64,000 nt of DNA from Bog-473 sp963787485. Its GTDB lineage: Bacteria; Actinomycetota; Acidimicrobiia; Acidimicrobiales; RAAP-2. A program made the translations under genes and the position numbers. This document shows, in pieces, positions 18,757 through 28,220 of this stretch (the stretch's first letter is position 1; each line of letters starts with the position of its first letter). The notes below the pieces were generated by a model. It ran no database searches, had not been told where the DNA came from, and saw nothing but the letters and a program-made list of their open reading frames with translations. The stretch covers positions 496,001-560,000 of the forward strand of contig CAWBDF010000007.1 of assembly GCA_963787485.1 (NCBI GenBank). Reading direction: 5' to 3'.

Positions 18757-19500
18757 TCACACGACAGCTCCGGCGCTGGTGTGAATCGTCTGTGCTGTGA
18801 TCTGTCGACTCGCCGGCAGAGCGAGAAAGACGATCGCTGCGGCCACATCCTCGGGGGTGGACGCCCGGTGAAACAGGTTTTCGAGCGGGCCTTGTTGAAC
18901 GAGCAGTTCTATATGAGCCGGATCCATCTTTTTTTTGATCGCCGGTGTAACTGTCAATCCGGGAGCGACACAGTTGACATTGATGTCATGGGGAGCCAAC
19001 TGGGCAGCCGCAGATCGAGACAGGCCCACCATCCCGGATTTGGCACTGGCATAGTCCACCTGGGTGAGGGCAGCACGGAAGGCAGCGCTCGACGTGACAT
19101 TGATGATGCGGCCCCCCTGGCCTGCCGCGATCATGACTCTCGCACACTGCTGCATGAGCAGGAATGGTGCAGTGAGGTCAAGCCGGATCGTCCGATCCCA
19201 CGTATCCAGGTCCAAGTCGAGGATCTCGTTTCGCCCTCCTTCGACACCCGCCGCGTTCACGAGGATGTCCACCCGGCCGAACGCTGCCAGAACCGAGCTC
19301 ACTGCCCGCGGGATTTCCTCAAGCTGGGCGAGGTCGATCCCCACGGAGAGAGTTCTGCCACCAAGTGATTGCAGTTCTGCGCACACTTCGTCTGCGACCC
19401 CGGCCTGCCTGTCGAGTATCGCGATATCTGCTCCGAGCTCAGCGAGTCCCTCAGCTGCGGCACGCCCAATACCCTGCGCGCCGCCAGTAACGACTGCCAC
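18757..19500 (-). CDS. Short-chain dehydrogenase/reductase
   Basis: This classical SDR has 247 residues with the cofactor loop TGGAQGIG at residues 5-12, ILVNAAGV, the catalytic serine in NVTSSAAF, and YASAK. It ends in a classical C-terminus. The only in-frame start is GTG 19500, which trims the usual leader: upstream codons read LHGK before the start, are open for over 100 bases, and contain no ATG, GTG or TTG. The first beta strand VAVVTG is therefore almost bare at the N-terminus. This may reflect an upstream rearrangement or a missed indel. It probably oxidises or reduces an alcohol/ketone with NAD(P). Confidence 0.82.
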   Translation of the reverse strand: MAVVTGGAQGIGRAAAEGLAELGADIAILDRQAGVADEVCAELQSLGGRTLSVGIDLAQLEEIPRAVSSVLAAFGRVDILVNAAGVEGGRNEILDLDLDTWDRTIRLDLTAPFLLMQQCARVMIAAGQGGRIINVTSSAAFRAALTQVDYASAKSGMVGLSRSAAAQLAPHDINVNCVAPGLTVTPAIKKKMDPAHIELLVQQGPLENLFHRASTPEDVAAAIVFLALPASRQITAQTIHTSAGAVV

Positions 19501-19714
19501 CTTGCCGTGGAGCGGACCGGGCTGGCGTGGGCCCGGGTTGTGGGCTTGTCTCGTATGTACCCCCTTGTACCCCCAAGAACGTGCCGAAGATTTTGGAATT
19601 CGACGGGTGACCTGTCAACCAAGCCGATCGACTTGGCCGGCACGTGCGCGCAGCACTTGGAGCGACCCAGGGACGCCTTGAAGGTGATGTGCGCTCAGCG
19701 CAAACCGGGCTCCG

Positions 19715-19757
19715 ATCCGACGAATCACCTGGTCACGGGCTCGGTTTGGCACTTGCG
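19715..19757 (+). repeat. Copy B of a 42-bp dispersed direct repeat
   Basis: This is the second copy of the sequence at 14454-14495, in the same orientation. It lies in a 651-bp gap (19501-20151) that otherwise contains only arginine-rich open frames without family-like features. The pair flanks an SDR, P450, amidohydrolase and SDR module. Confidence 0.6.
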
Positions 19758-20151
19758 GAAGTGGCCACGAGAGCGCCGGGCGTCGGAGATTGGCTCTCGC
19801 GACGCTCCGAAGATGAGCGCGGAAGTGGCAGCGATATGTCGAGCACGACAACCGGGGCCGACCTCACCGCGGCCTTCAGCTCCATCCGCCGCGGCTCGTG
19901 GTTGGGTCCGTAGGAGGGGGGAGGTGGTGCGTCGCGATCATCGCGGTGGTCTGATTCACGACTACGAACTGGCTGCCTGACCGCTTCGCCGATGATGGCG
20001 CTCTCTTTCGCGCTCAGCGATCCGTTCGGTCGTTGCTTTCCTGCATGAACTCCGTGGCCAGCAGTCTTCTCAGCGAAGGCATGCTGCGTGTCTATGGCGA
20101 TCCAACCACTTCTCAATGACGCCATGGCATCCCGCGTGAGTATTCGGACCT

Positions 20152-21036
20152 TCAAGTCGGCCCGATTTCCCGGATGAACGTCTCCATGGCCGAGATGTGT
20201 CCATCCACCGTCTCGAAGGCCACCGGCGCGTCACCGCGGATGCCTGTTCCGGGCGCTTGGGTGCAAACGCAGAGGTGGGTTCCACCGAACTTCTCCCAGG
20301 CCACGACTTCCGCCCCCCATGCCGCCGGCCCATTGCTGTAGCCCAGGATCTCACAGAGCCCAAAGTCTGTTCGGTCCCGACCGGCCTCGGCCAGAAACTG
20401 CAGCAGCTGTCCCACATGATCGTGGCCGGGAGCGCCCGAAATGTATCCGTCGCCAATCGCCGCCGTGCGACGCAACGATACAAGTGAGAACCCCCCAAAC
20501 CAGATCGGTATCGGGGACGTGGGACGAGGGTTCAGTCCCGCCCGGTCGACGTGATGGAAGTTCCCGCTGAAGTTGACCAGCGGTTCTCGCCACAACTCGC
20601 GCAGTAATTCCACCTGCTCGGTCAACAGCTCGCCCCGATCGGCGAATTCGACGTTCAGGGCCTCATATTCGACGTGATTCCAGCCGGTGCCGACCCCGAG
20701 CGTGAAGCGGCCACCCGACAGGATGCTGAGCTCGGCGGCTTGTTTCGCGACCAGGGCGGTCTGCCGTTGGGGAAGCACCATCACGCCGGTCATGAAATCG
20801 AGAGTTGTGGTCAACCCCGCGAGGAAGGACAGGAGCATGAACGGCTCGTGGAAGGGGTCGCGTTCGGTGTAAGGGCCCAGCAAGGCGGGGCCTCGATCCT
20901 CGTGAGGGGTGGCGAGGATGTGGTCGAAGACCATGAGCTGCGAGTAGCCGAGACCTTCGGCGGCCTGGGCGAAATCACGGATGGCGACGGGATCGTCGCC
21001 GATCTCACACGTCGGAAACACGACACCGAATTCCAC
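20152..21036 (-). CDS. LLM-class (luciferase-like) F420-dependent oxidoreductase
   Basis: The 294-residue TIM-barrel protein begins MEFGVVFPTCEIG from a GTG preceded by AAGGAAGGG. It contains DFAQAAEGLGYSQLMVFDH, VMVLPQRQTALVAKQAAEL and SGGRFTLGVGTGWNHVEYEA, which are characteristic of the F420/FMN luciferase-like family in actinobacteria. It continues with PIPIWFGGFS and GDGYISG. Members carry out hydride transfers on ketones, alcohols or electron-poor rings with reduced F420 or FMN. It is a lone gene on the minus strand, with gaps of 651 and 476 bp on either side. Confidence 0.9.
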   Translation of the reverse strand: MEFGVVFPTCEIGDDPVAIRDFAQAAEGLGYSQLMVFDHILATPHEDRGPALLGPYTERDPFHEPFMLLSFLAGLTTTLDFMTGVMVLPQRQTALVAKQAAELSILSGGRFTLGVGTGWNHVEYEALNVEFADRGELLTEQVELLRELWREPLVNFSGNFHHVDRAGLNPRPTSPIPIWFGGFSLVSLRRTAAIGDGYISGAPGHDHVGQLLQFLAEAGRDRTDFGLCEILGYSNGPAAWGAEVVAWEKFGGTHLCVCTQAPGTGIRGDAPVAFETVDGHISAMETFIREIGPT

Positions 21037-21512
21037 GTTTCCCTTCCTTTGAACAAAGCCCTGCCTTCCGACGGTATCTCAGGTCGGCAGTTCTGTGGGT
21101 ACCGAGAACTCCGGCGATCTCCCCCGGAGCTCAGCAGCCACTTGCATCGCTGAGCCCCGTTGCGTCTCCGGTGACAGAACTGAAAGGCGGGGGCCGCTGC
21201 CTCGGGTAGGTCCATCGTTTCGGCGGTTTTGACTGCCACGCCCACCTGCACAGGGCAACATGCGGGGAACCTGAGGGTCCGGAGAAAGAGCCTCGAGAAC
21301 CGCCGATCTTCGACTTCGGCCCGAATGCGAAACCGTTGGTCAGGCACGGCCATGACCTTCTGGGTCAGTGTGATGTGCACGATCATCCCGAAGCCAATCT
21401 TCTAACCGGCTCCGGACCGTTTATCTGTGCGCTCTGGTCTGCTGGACGGAACCGAGTCCCGACTCGAGGAACTCATCGATCGGGCCGGGCAAGCTCCTCG
21501 CTGAGCTGAGGT
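21037..21512. other. Intergenic stretch, no gene recognised
   Basis: This 476-bp gap lies upstream of the luciferase-like gene. A minus-strand open frame covers part of it but shows no recognisable family features and runs into the downstream gene in a different frame. I see no RNA gene or strong hairpin. Confidence 0.4.
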
Positions 21513-22037
21513 TTAGAACCTGAAGCGAGTCAGCCCGCCCGGCTCGGTGCCCAGCACCACGGTCACCGAATGCGGCTTGATGCGATAGACGTTCCACGGT
21601 GGTGGTCCCTGCGATGGTGCATTGAACGGGGCGGTGATACCCGCCCCGGTCTCATCCAATTCGGCAGGCCACCCCTGGTCCGCCCAGGCCTTTGTAAGGC
21701 GCGTCAGTGTGGCCGGGTCGGTCTCCCGGGCTGCCTCACCCTCGGCCACGACGTCTGCATCGCGGATCGACACCGCAATCGAGCAGCGCTGGTCTCGGGC
21801 GACATTGCGGCTCTTTCGCGTACCCGATCCGGTCTGGAACCAGAAGCTTCCGTCCAGCCAGAGCGCACCGACCGCCGTCACGTGCGGACTCCCGTCCTCG
21901 TTCAGCGTGGAGAGCCACGTCGTTCGAGCGTTGTGGGCATCTGGAGCGGGCGGCGATCCGGCATCGAGCTTCTCGACGACGTCCACCCAGTTCACCGGGG
22001 GTAGCCCGTCCGTCTCACCGAGGTTGATGATGTCCAT
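21513..22037 (-). CDS. Pyridoxamine-5'-phosphate-oxidase-like FMN/F420-binding protein
   Basis: The 174-residue split-barrel protein contains RTTWLSTLNEDGSPHVTAVG followed by LWLDGSFWFQTGSGTRKSRN and QRCSIAVSIRDADVVAEGEA. This is the usual succession in actinobacterial PPOX-type flavin or F420-dependent reductases. It ends with PPWNVYRIKPHSVTVVLG. It could reduce a small substrate with F420H2 or act in a flavin-dependent oxidation. A GGGAGAGG ribosome site precedes ATG 22037. It is divergent from the VOC gene across a 221-bp gap that probably holds both promoters. Confidence 0.85.
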   Translation of the reverse strand: MDIINLGETDGLPPVNWVDVVEKLDAGSPPAPDAHNARTTWLSTLNEDGSPHVTAVGALWLDGSFWFQTGSGTRKSRNVARDQRCSIAVSIRDADVVAEGEAARETDPATLTRLTKAWADQGWPAELDETGAGITAPFNAPSQGPPPWNVYRIKPHSVTVVLGTEPGGLTRFRF

Positions 22038-22258
22038 TGCCTCTCCCTTGGTAGTTCCGCGACACTGCTCAAGGTCATGTCGTCAATTAGACGCTTACCG
22101 GGCGGCAGAGTCATCGCGAGGTCGTTCGTGGTGAGAGCCTTACCCATTCCCGGCATGGTGGGCCTCTTATGCAGGGCGAGACCCTGGCTGATCGGCATCG
22201 GCGAGATCTTCGCTACTCTGCGCCAGGGAGGGGGACTACAAATAGGAGGACAAGCGCG

Positions 22259-23035
22259 ATGCCCGAGTTCACTTCTTATGCCGCCGGAACTCCGTCGTGG
22301 GTCGACCACGCCGCAAAGGACCTGGCTGGCTCCAACTCGTTCTACAGCAATCTCTTCGGGTGGGAAGCCGACGACCAAGGCGAAGAGATGGGCCATTACA
22401 CGCTGATGCGCAAAGGCGGGAAGACCGTCGCCGGCAACATGGGAGTCATGATGGAGGGTCAGCCGAGTGCATGGACCTCCTACATCTCCGTAGAAGACGC
22501 TGATGCGTCGGTCAATCGTGCCAAGAAGGCAGGAGCCACCGTCTTTGTCGAGCCCATGGACGTTATGGACATCGGACGTATGGCGATCTTCGCCGATCCG
22601 ACTGGAGCCGCCATCGGCATCTGGCAGCCAAAGACGTTTGCAGGGGCCGAACTGGCCAACGAGCCGGGCTCCTTCGCCTGGAACGAGCTGAACACCCGTG
22701 ATGTGCCGGCAGCCAAGGCGTTCTACACGGACGTGTTCGGCTGGACCCCCAACGACCTCGACATGGGGGGCATGCAATACACCGAGTGGAAGCTCGGAGA
22801 GAAGTCAGTCGCCGGGATGATGACCATGCCTGACATGGTCCCCGCTGACGTTCCCGCTCACTGGCTCGTGTACTTCGGGACCGAAGACACCGACGCCACA
22901 GTCGCCAAGGCAAGCGATCTCGGTTCCACGACACTGGTCCCGCCGACGGACATTCCCCCCGGTCGTTTTGCTGTGCTGATGGACCCCGACGGCGCTGCTT
23001 TTGCGGTGATCAAGATGGCACCGATGCCCTCCTGA
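22259..23035 (+). CDS. Tandem VOC (glyoxalase-fold) protein, CFP30B/Rv0577-like
   Basis: The 258-residue protein has two vicinal-oxygen-chelate modules. The first (residues 5-125) reads PSWVDHAAKDLAGSNSFYSN and ADPTGAAIGIWQP. The second (residues 130-255) reads SFAWNELNTRDVPAAKAFYT, VPAHWLVYFG and DPDGAAFAVIK. The order and length match the mycobacterial CFP30B antigen group. An AGGAGG box lies nine bases before ATG 22259. VOC proteins bind metal and act on small oxygen-containing substrates or aldehydes. The function of this subgroup is uncertain, with methylglyoxal handling proposed for relatives. Confidence 0.88.
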   Translation: MPEFTSYAAGTPSWVDHAAKDLAGSNSFYSNLFGWEADDQGEEMGHYTLMRKGGKTVAGNMGVMMEGQPSAWTSYISVEDADASVNRAKKAGATVFVEPMDVMDIGRMAIFADPTGAAIGIWQPKTFAGAELANEPGSFAWNELNTRDVPAAKAFYTDVFGWTPNDLDMGGMQYTEWKLGEKSVAGMMTMPDMVPADVPAHWLVYFGTEDTDATVAKASDLGSTTLVPPTDIPPGRFAVLMDPDGAAFAVIKMAPMPS

Positions 23036-23493
23036 CCCAGACCGGGTCATTTCATCGCGATCGGGGCCAAATGGGCCTTAACAGCCCGATTGGCTTCCGA
23101 CCGCAGTCAACGCCAGAGCCTCATTGGATGGGTTCGCGCGCATGACTGCGGAGGAGGGAGAGCGGAGTCGCGGGTTGATATCACTGGGACACTCCCTTAA
23201 GGACGCTTCAGTGCTCCTCTTTTGGCTATGACCTGTATCTATGGGAGTCCGTTGCCCGAGTGGCCTCGGCCCGATTCGCGCACTGACCTGGCGGGGAAAG
23301 TCCAACTCGGCCCGCGTGCCCCAGCATGTCATGCATCCCCCGGAGCTGGAGCGGCTCGCCATACTCCACCTTCACAGGCGTGTGCGTCACACGGTCTGAT
23401 CGTCGTCTGTTCGGACAGCCATGCTCGGATCATCGGATCGTGCAGACGGAGGCGCGGCTGCGCCATACTTCTGGTCGACGGAAGGGGGCGATA
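23036..23493. other. Intergenic stretch, no gene recognised
   Basis: This 458-bp gap lies between two rightward genes. It contains only short open frames with biased composition. No convincing promoter or terminator hairpin was seen. Confidence 0.4.
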
Positions 23494-23973
23494 ATGACGA
23501 CCGAGGGAGGTCTCGTGCACCGCGAGGTCCTGGAATTGGAGGCGACGCCAGCGCAGATGCGGAAGTTCATCATGACTCCCGAACGGGTCCTCGAGTACTA
23601 CTCCCCTGCGCCTATCGAAGCCGGGGTGTTCGAGGAGGGTCACTCCTTTTGGTGCCGCGGTCAGATGGCCGTCACGATGGTCGAGCTGGTCGAGAGCCGT
23701 GATGACCTCGTGACCATTTTCGTGACCACTGCCCTCGGGATCGAGCCGCCCTACACCCCAGAAGGCATACGCGCTTCGACATTCTTCACGATGTACGAGG
23801 ACTGGGCTCTGGAAGCGAGCGCCACCGGCACCACTCTCACCAAATCGTGGCGTGATGTGGAGGCACCGACAAAAATCGACTTCCCGCTTGAGGACTCCAT
23901 CCGTCAGAGCGCGAAGGACGAGAGCGCGCCGATGGTCGAGCGGTGGAATGCCGCCACGCGCGACAAGGATTGA
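23494..23973 (+). CDS. SRPBCC/START-like small-molecule-binding protein
   Basis: The protein has 159 residues starting at ATG 23494 after GAAGGGGG; the longer open frame upstream is not family-like. The pattern HREVLELEATPAQMRKFIMT, followed by ERVLEYYSPAPIEAG and a long terminal helix SIRQSAKDESAPMVERWNAA, fits the helix-grip fold of polyketide cyclase/SRPBCC proteins. These bind hydrophobic ligands in a central cavity, and some catalyse cyclisation. It converges on a P450 gene, so binding of a substrate from the same pathway is possible but unproven. Confidence 0.7.
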   Translation: MTTEGGLVHREVLELEATPAQMRKFIMTPERVLEYYSPAPIEAGVFEEGHSFWCRGQMAVTMVELVESRDDLVTIFVTTALGIEPPYTPEGIRASTFFTMYEDWALEASATGTTLTKSWRDVEAPTKIDFPLEDSIRQSAKDESAPMVERWNAATRDKD

Positions 23974-24126
23974 CCGGCACCACGCTGCCCGTGTAGCAAG
24001 CCGAGCATCTGCGACGAGATGATCGCCCTGGTGGACTCATCCATGAGTACCGCTTGGTGGCATGACCTGGTCGGATGAGTTTCTGGCGCCCACAATTCTG
24101 GCACTTTCCTCCGGTCCCGCGCAGCG

Positions 24127-25326
24127 CTACGGGATGGTTACTGGCAGCGACTCCCAACCGCGGACTCCGGCCATGAGGCCCAACCGGCAGTTGTCGACAT
24201 CGAGCTCCCAGTCAGGGAACCGGTTGAGGACTTCGTCGAGCGCAACCCGCGCCTCGAGGCGCGCCAGCGCGGCGCCGAGGCAGAAGTGCGGCCCGTACCC
24301 GAAGGTGAGATGATGGCCGATCTCCCGGTGGATGTCGAACCTGTCGGCGTGCTCGAACACCGTCTCGTCGCGGTTGGCGGAGCCGACGCAGCAGAGGAGC
24401 GCGCTCCCCTCAGGCACCGGCTGACCGTGGAATTCGGTGTCGCGACCGACGTAACGGCCCACGTACATCGACGACGGCTCGAAGCGTAACGCCTCTTCGA
24501 CGGTCTGGGGGATGAGCGAGCGGTCGGCCGCGACCTCGTGTCGCACCTCGGGACGTTCGCCGAGCAGCTTGCCCGTCCAGCCGATGAGGCGGTTGGTGGT
24601 CTCGTTGCCAGCGCCGGCAAGGATGTTGAGGTACCCGAGCACTTCCTCGCGGCTCAGTGTCCGCTCCGTGCCCTCCTCGTCGGTGAACTGAGTGGTCATG
24701 AGTCTGGTGATCAGGTCCTCGGTCGGGTTCTCGTAGCGGTAGTCGACGAAAGGCGCGTAGTACTCGCCGGAATTGAAGCCCTCGGAGTAGTCCTGCGCCT
24801 CGCCCTCTTCGCGCCGGAGTCCGGCCTCCACGTGCTCGACGATCCCGAGCTGGTCTTCCTCGGGGATCCCGAGCAGCATGCCGAACACGCGCATCGGGAT
24901 GAAGCGGGCGAAGTCCTGGACGTAGTCGAACCCGCCGGAACCCGAGAGCTCATCGAGCCGGCGGATGCAGAAGTCGCGCACCGTCGGTTCGATCGCGTTC
25001 ATCGCCCGCGGCGTGAACACGCGTGAGATAAGGGCGCGGTGGATCGTGTGGAGCGGCGGTTCCTCGTAAATGAGCGTCCCGGGTGGGAACTCGACACCCG
25101 CCTTCAGCAGGTCGAGCAGGTCGCCGTGCGAGTTCAGGAACGTGTCGCGCTCCACGAGGCCGCGCTGCACATCGGCGAACCGACTCACCGCGTAGAAGTC
25201 GTGGTGCTCGTTGTAGTAGAGCGGCGCCTCGGCGCGCATCCGGGCGAACACCGGATACGGGTCCTGATAGGTCGCGGACTCGTAAGGAAAGAAGTTGAGC
25301 TCCTGGCTCATCTCGATCGTGGCCAC
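24127..25326 (-). CDS. Cytochrome P450
   Basis: The protein has 399 residues from GTG 25326, seven bases after GGAGG. It shows the I-helix motif LAGAGNETTNRL, the ExxR helix TVEEALRFEPSS and the haem loop TFGYGPHFCLGAALARLEAR. It is clearly related to the other P450 in the window: both share the ALYY(N/S)EHHDFYAVSRF-type N-terminal segment, LIYEEPPLHTIHRAL-like text and the early FTP motif. The two are probably paralogues or members of one CYP family. No redox partners are encoded close by. It faces the SRPBCC gene and lies 222 bp downstream of an amidohydrolase gene on the same strand. Confidence 0.92.
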   Translation of the reverse strand: MATIEMSQELNFFPYESATYQDPYPVFARMRAEAPLYYNEHHDFYAVSRFADVQRGLVERDTFLNSHGDLLDLLKAGVEFPPGTLIYEEPPLHTIHRALISRVFTPRAMNAIEPTVRDFCIRRLDELSGSGGFDYVQDFARFIPMRVFGMLLGIPEEDQLGIVEHVEAGLRREEGEAQDYSEGFNSGEYYAPFVDYRYENPTEDLITRLMTTQFTDEEGTERTLSREEVLGYLNILAGAGNETTNRLIGWTGKLLGERPEVRHEVAADRSLIPQTVEEALRFEPSSMYVGRYVGRDTEFHGQPVPEGSALLCCVGSANRDETVFEHADRFDIHREIGHHLTFGYGPHFCLGAALARLEARVALDEVLNRFPDWELDVDNCRLGLMAGVRGWESLPVTIP

Positions 25327-25404
25327 GTTGCATCCTCCAGTCGTACGCCGGCCGGGCGGCGACACGGGTCACCGATCCCCCGGGGGCGATTTCTTAACAG
25401 TGTT

Positions 25405-25518
25405 CCCATGCTGCGCTGGGTCGTCCCCGTCGCGTTGATGTCGGTGACGACAATGCGGGCGCAGCGCTTCGCGAACGAACGGGCGCATGCGACACCAATG
25501 CCGCTGCCGGCTCGGTAC
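25405..25518 (-). pseudogene. Short-chain dehydrogenase N-terminal remnant
   Basis: The minus strand reads GSGIGVACARSFAKR followed by CARIVVTDINATG, the glycine-rich loop and second beta strand of an SDR. The first strand upstream is corrupted and nothing of the rest of the enzyme follows. About 36 residues of a usual 250 remain. It lies between the amidohydrolase and P450 genes, as if an SDR gene once stood in this operon. Confidence 0.65.
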
Positions 25519-25548
25519 TCACGGTGCCACCGCTCGAGAAGTCGAAGT

Positions 25549-26913
25549 TCACGCGCGGCTTTCAGCCGTCATCGCGGCAGGCTCGGCCGGCGTGAACTTG
25601 TACACGCGCTCGGCATTGCCGCGGAGCACCTTGTACCGCACGTCGGCGTCCAGTCCAAGCAGTGCCTCGCTCACCGCATCGAGGGAGTGCGGCCAGCGGC
25701 TCGTGAAGTGTGGGAAGTCGGTCTCAATCATGACGTTGTCGGCACCGATGCGGTCGATGTTCTCCAACCCGAGTGGATCGTAGATGAAGCAGCCGTACAT
25801 GTGCCCCTTGAACACTTCGCTGGGCAACGGCAGCTTGCGCATGCGCTCGGCGCGGGCGTCGATCGCCGTCTTCGCCCGCTGCCGGCCCTCCTCCTCGAGG
25901 ATCGGGTTGTTCTCAGCGTCCGTCGGCGACGTGATGCGGTTCCGGGTGTAGCCGACCAGCACGTCGGCCTCTTGCAGCACCGACGGGATCCAGCCGATTC
26001 CGTTCTCCGACAGTGCCACCGTGAGGTTCGGATAGCGGTCGAACACACCGCCCGTCAACCAGTCGATCAGACACTCCTGACCCGACAGCTGGATCGTCGC
26101 ACCCATTGCCGGGTGGAGCTCGCGCTGACGGCCACCGCCAGTACCCCCGGAAATGCCGAGCGCTGCGCCGAAATCGTTGCCGTCAGGCTGCTCCCTATCC
26201 GCCTGCTTGTGCATCTTCTGCACCATGAGGCCGGGGTCGGTCTCGAAGCCGGTGCCGAGGTGGGTGGAGATCGGGAGGCCGGCTTCGCTCATCACCGAGA
26301 ACAACGGGTCCCAGTGCTCGTCGTGGATCGGGGGAAAGCCGACCTTGTGCGGCGCCATGCTGAACGACACCGAACACGCTCCCCGACCGATTGCGCGCTC
26401 TGCCTCCTGTGCGGCGAGTTTTCCGTCCCACATCGGGATGAGCGCAACCTCGATGATCCGGCCCGGGATCGCCGCCGCGAACTCGTCGATGATCCAGTCG
26501 TTGTAGGCCTGGATGCACAAGAGCGCGAGCTCCTTGTCCTTCAGGTTTTGGAACACCCGCCCCGCGAACCCCGGCATGTTCGGGAACGGCAGGCTGGCCA
26601 GCACGTGGTCGACGTCCATCGCCTCCGCACGCGCTATCGGGTCGTAGCAGTTCGCCGGGATCTCGCTCCACGCCATCGGCTGGAACGGCGGCGGATTCTC
26701 CCCTTCCGGATACGCAGCAGCGACCACGGCACCGTTGACGACCACGCGGACGTCGTCGTCGACCTGCCATGCCTCACCCTGCTCATCCGTCACCCAGCGC
26801 GGGCCTCGATCGCGGAACTGAGCCGGCAGCCGGTCGACCCAGACGTTCGGCGGCTCGATCAGGTGGTCGTCCACCGAGACCATCCACAGGTCGTCCAATG
26901 CAGTCCTCGTCAT
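25549..26913 (-). CDS. Amidohydrolase_2 family TIM-barrel protein
   Basis: The protein has 454 residues from ATG 26913 after GGAGG. The longer open frame upstream is not family-like. It opens with LWMVSVDDHLIEPPNVWVDR, the DDH form of the first metal motif common in actinobacterial amidohydrolase_2 proteins. It also shows ISTHLGTGFETDPG, VALSENGIGWIPSVL and a late IETDFPHFTSRWPHS containing the catalytic aspartate. The family includes decarboxylases and hydrolases of ring-cleavage products. It is divergent from a mycofactocin-type SDR gene 227 bp away and probably shares a promoter region with it. Confidence 0.85.
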   Translation of the reverse strand: MTRTALDDLWMVSVDDHLIEPPNVWVDRLPAQFRDRGPRWVTDEQGEAWQVDDDVRVVVNGAVVAAAYPEGENPPPFQPMAWSEIPANCYDPIARAEAMDVDHVLASLPFPNMPGFAGRVFQNLKDKELALLCIQAYNDWIIDEFAAAIPGRIIEVALIPMWDGKLAAQEAERAIGRGACSVSFSMAPHKVGFPPIHDEHWDPLFSVMSEAGLPISTHLGTGFETDPGLMVQKMHKQADREQPDGNDFGAALGISGGTGGGRQRELHPAMGATIQLSGQECLIDWLTGGVFDRYPNLTVALSENGIGWIPSVLQEADVLVGYTRNRITSPTDAENNPILEEEGRQRAKTAIDARAERMRKLPLPSEVFKGHMYGCFIYDPLGLENIDRIGADNVMIETDFPHFTSRWPHSLDAVSEALLGLDADVRYKVLRGNAERVYKFTPAEPAAMTAESRA

Positions 26914-27140
26914 GAGTTCCTCCAGGATCAAGCAGCTTCGGGAGGGCTTGCAGCTAGCGTAGTCATTACTACGGCAGGTGCAAGTCGCCTGGGCCGGGAG
27001 CTGTGAAGCCTCGTCCCCATACCGCGACTGAAGAGGCTCCCGATCCCTGATTGCTGCAACAGCTGTCGAGGCGACGAGATCACTCGCAAGCAAACCACGC
27101 GGCAGGCAGAGCCTCGCCGCCCGAACGAGAGAGGTGTTCC

Positions 27141-28001
27141 ATGGCAGGTCGGCTCGAGGGCAAGGTCACGTTCATCACCGGTGCTGGGCGTGGCCAGGGC
27201 CGCGCGCATGCGCTCCGTCAAGCCGAGGAAGGAGCGGACATCATCGCGGTCGACATCTGTCGACCTATCGAGTCGAACCCGTATCCGATGTCGACCCCGG
27301 AGGATCTGGCCGAGACTCAGCGTCTGGTCAAGGAGACCGGGCAGCGGATCATCACCCGTAAGGCGGACGTGCGTGAGCGATCCGAGCTCAAGGCCGCGAT
27401 CGAAGACGGCGTGCGCGACCTGGGCCGCCTCGACATCGTCATCGCCAACGCTGGCATCCTGCCGATGCACCCCGAGGCGCCGAACCCGCTCGACTTCGTC
27501 GACGCAGTAGACGTCGACCTGGTCGGCGTCATGAACACGGTCTCGGCCGCGATCCCGTTCCTCGGTGCTGGTGCGTCGGTCATCATCACCGGGTCGACTG
27601 CGGCGATGATGCCAAACACGACCGGTGGCGACCCGGGCGGCTCGGGTTACGGCTATTCGAAGCGAATGCTCCTTGGCTACACCGACCAGATGGCGCTGCA
27701 CCTCGCGCCACTCAACATCCGGGTCAATGACATACACCCGACCAACTGCAACACCATGCTGTTGCACAACGACCTCATCTACCGACTCCATCGTCCCGAC
27801 CTGGAGAACCCGACCCGCGAGGACTGCAACCCAGTGTTCCAAAGCTTCCAGGCGATGCCTACGCCGTACGTCGAGCCGTACGACATCGCGAACCTCGCGT
27901 TGTTCCTCGCCTCCGAAGAGGCGCGGTTCGTCACTGGTCAGCACATCCGTTGCGACGCTGGCGCGATGCTCAAGTCACCTATGGGCGCATACCCGCAGTA
28001 A
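27141..28001 (+). CDS. Mycofactocin-type short-chain dehydrogenase
   Basis: The 286-residue SDR contains FITGAGRGQGRAHALRQAEE, then an insertion PMSTPEDLAETQRLVKETGQ followed by RIITRKADVRE. That insertion after the second beta strand marks the actinobacterial SDR group with non-exchangeable nicotinamide tied to mycofactocin. The rest is classical: NAGI, a serine in ITGSTAAMM and YSKRM with the catalytic tyrosine and lysine. Such enzymes oxidise alcohols and hand electrons to mycofactocin. The mycofactocin biosynthesis genes are not in this window. An AGAGAGG box precedes ATG 27141. Confidence 0.88.
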   Translation: MAGRLEGKVTFITGAGRGQGRAHALRQAEEGADIIAVDICRPIESNPYPMSTPEDLAETQRLVKETGQRIITRKADVRERSELKAAIEDGVRDLGRLDIVIANAGILPMHPEAPNPLDFVDAVDVDLVGVMNTVSAAIPFLGAGASVIITGSTAAMMPNTTGGDPGGSGYGYSKRMLLGYTDQMALHLAPLNIRVNDIHPTNCNTMLLHNDLIYRLHRPDLENPTREDCNPVFQSFQAMPTPYVEPYDIANLALFLASEEARFVTGQHIRCDAGAMLKSPMGAYPQ

Positions 28002-28220
28002 CTATCCCCGACTGATAGACCGCGGCACTCGCTGTCTACCTGTCTGGCGGGTTGAACGCGTCAATCCCTCCACCCGCTAGCGGCATCGCGTTGACGGTGG
28101 TTGGGTAACCGGCGTGTGGGCAAGCTGCGGTAGTCCTTCGCCGATCTCCTCAGGCGTGAACCCGAACGAGGTGCTCGCCCCAAAGGGCACCAAGCTCGAG
28201 GCCCATCTGCATCACGACGA

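Noticed and set aside
19733..20155. A 140-codon minus-strand frame after the luciferase-like gene
   Set aside because: There is no family-like text, mixed composition and no ribosome site; left as intergenic.
25039..27006. A 655-codon open frame on the plus strand
   Set aside because: It lies opposite an amidohydrolase gene and part of a P450 gene, is rich in arginine, histidine and valine, and has no family-like text; it is an antisense shadow of GC-rich codons.
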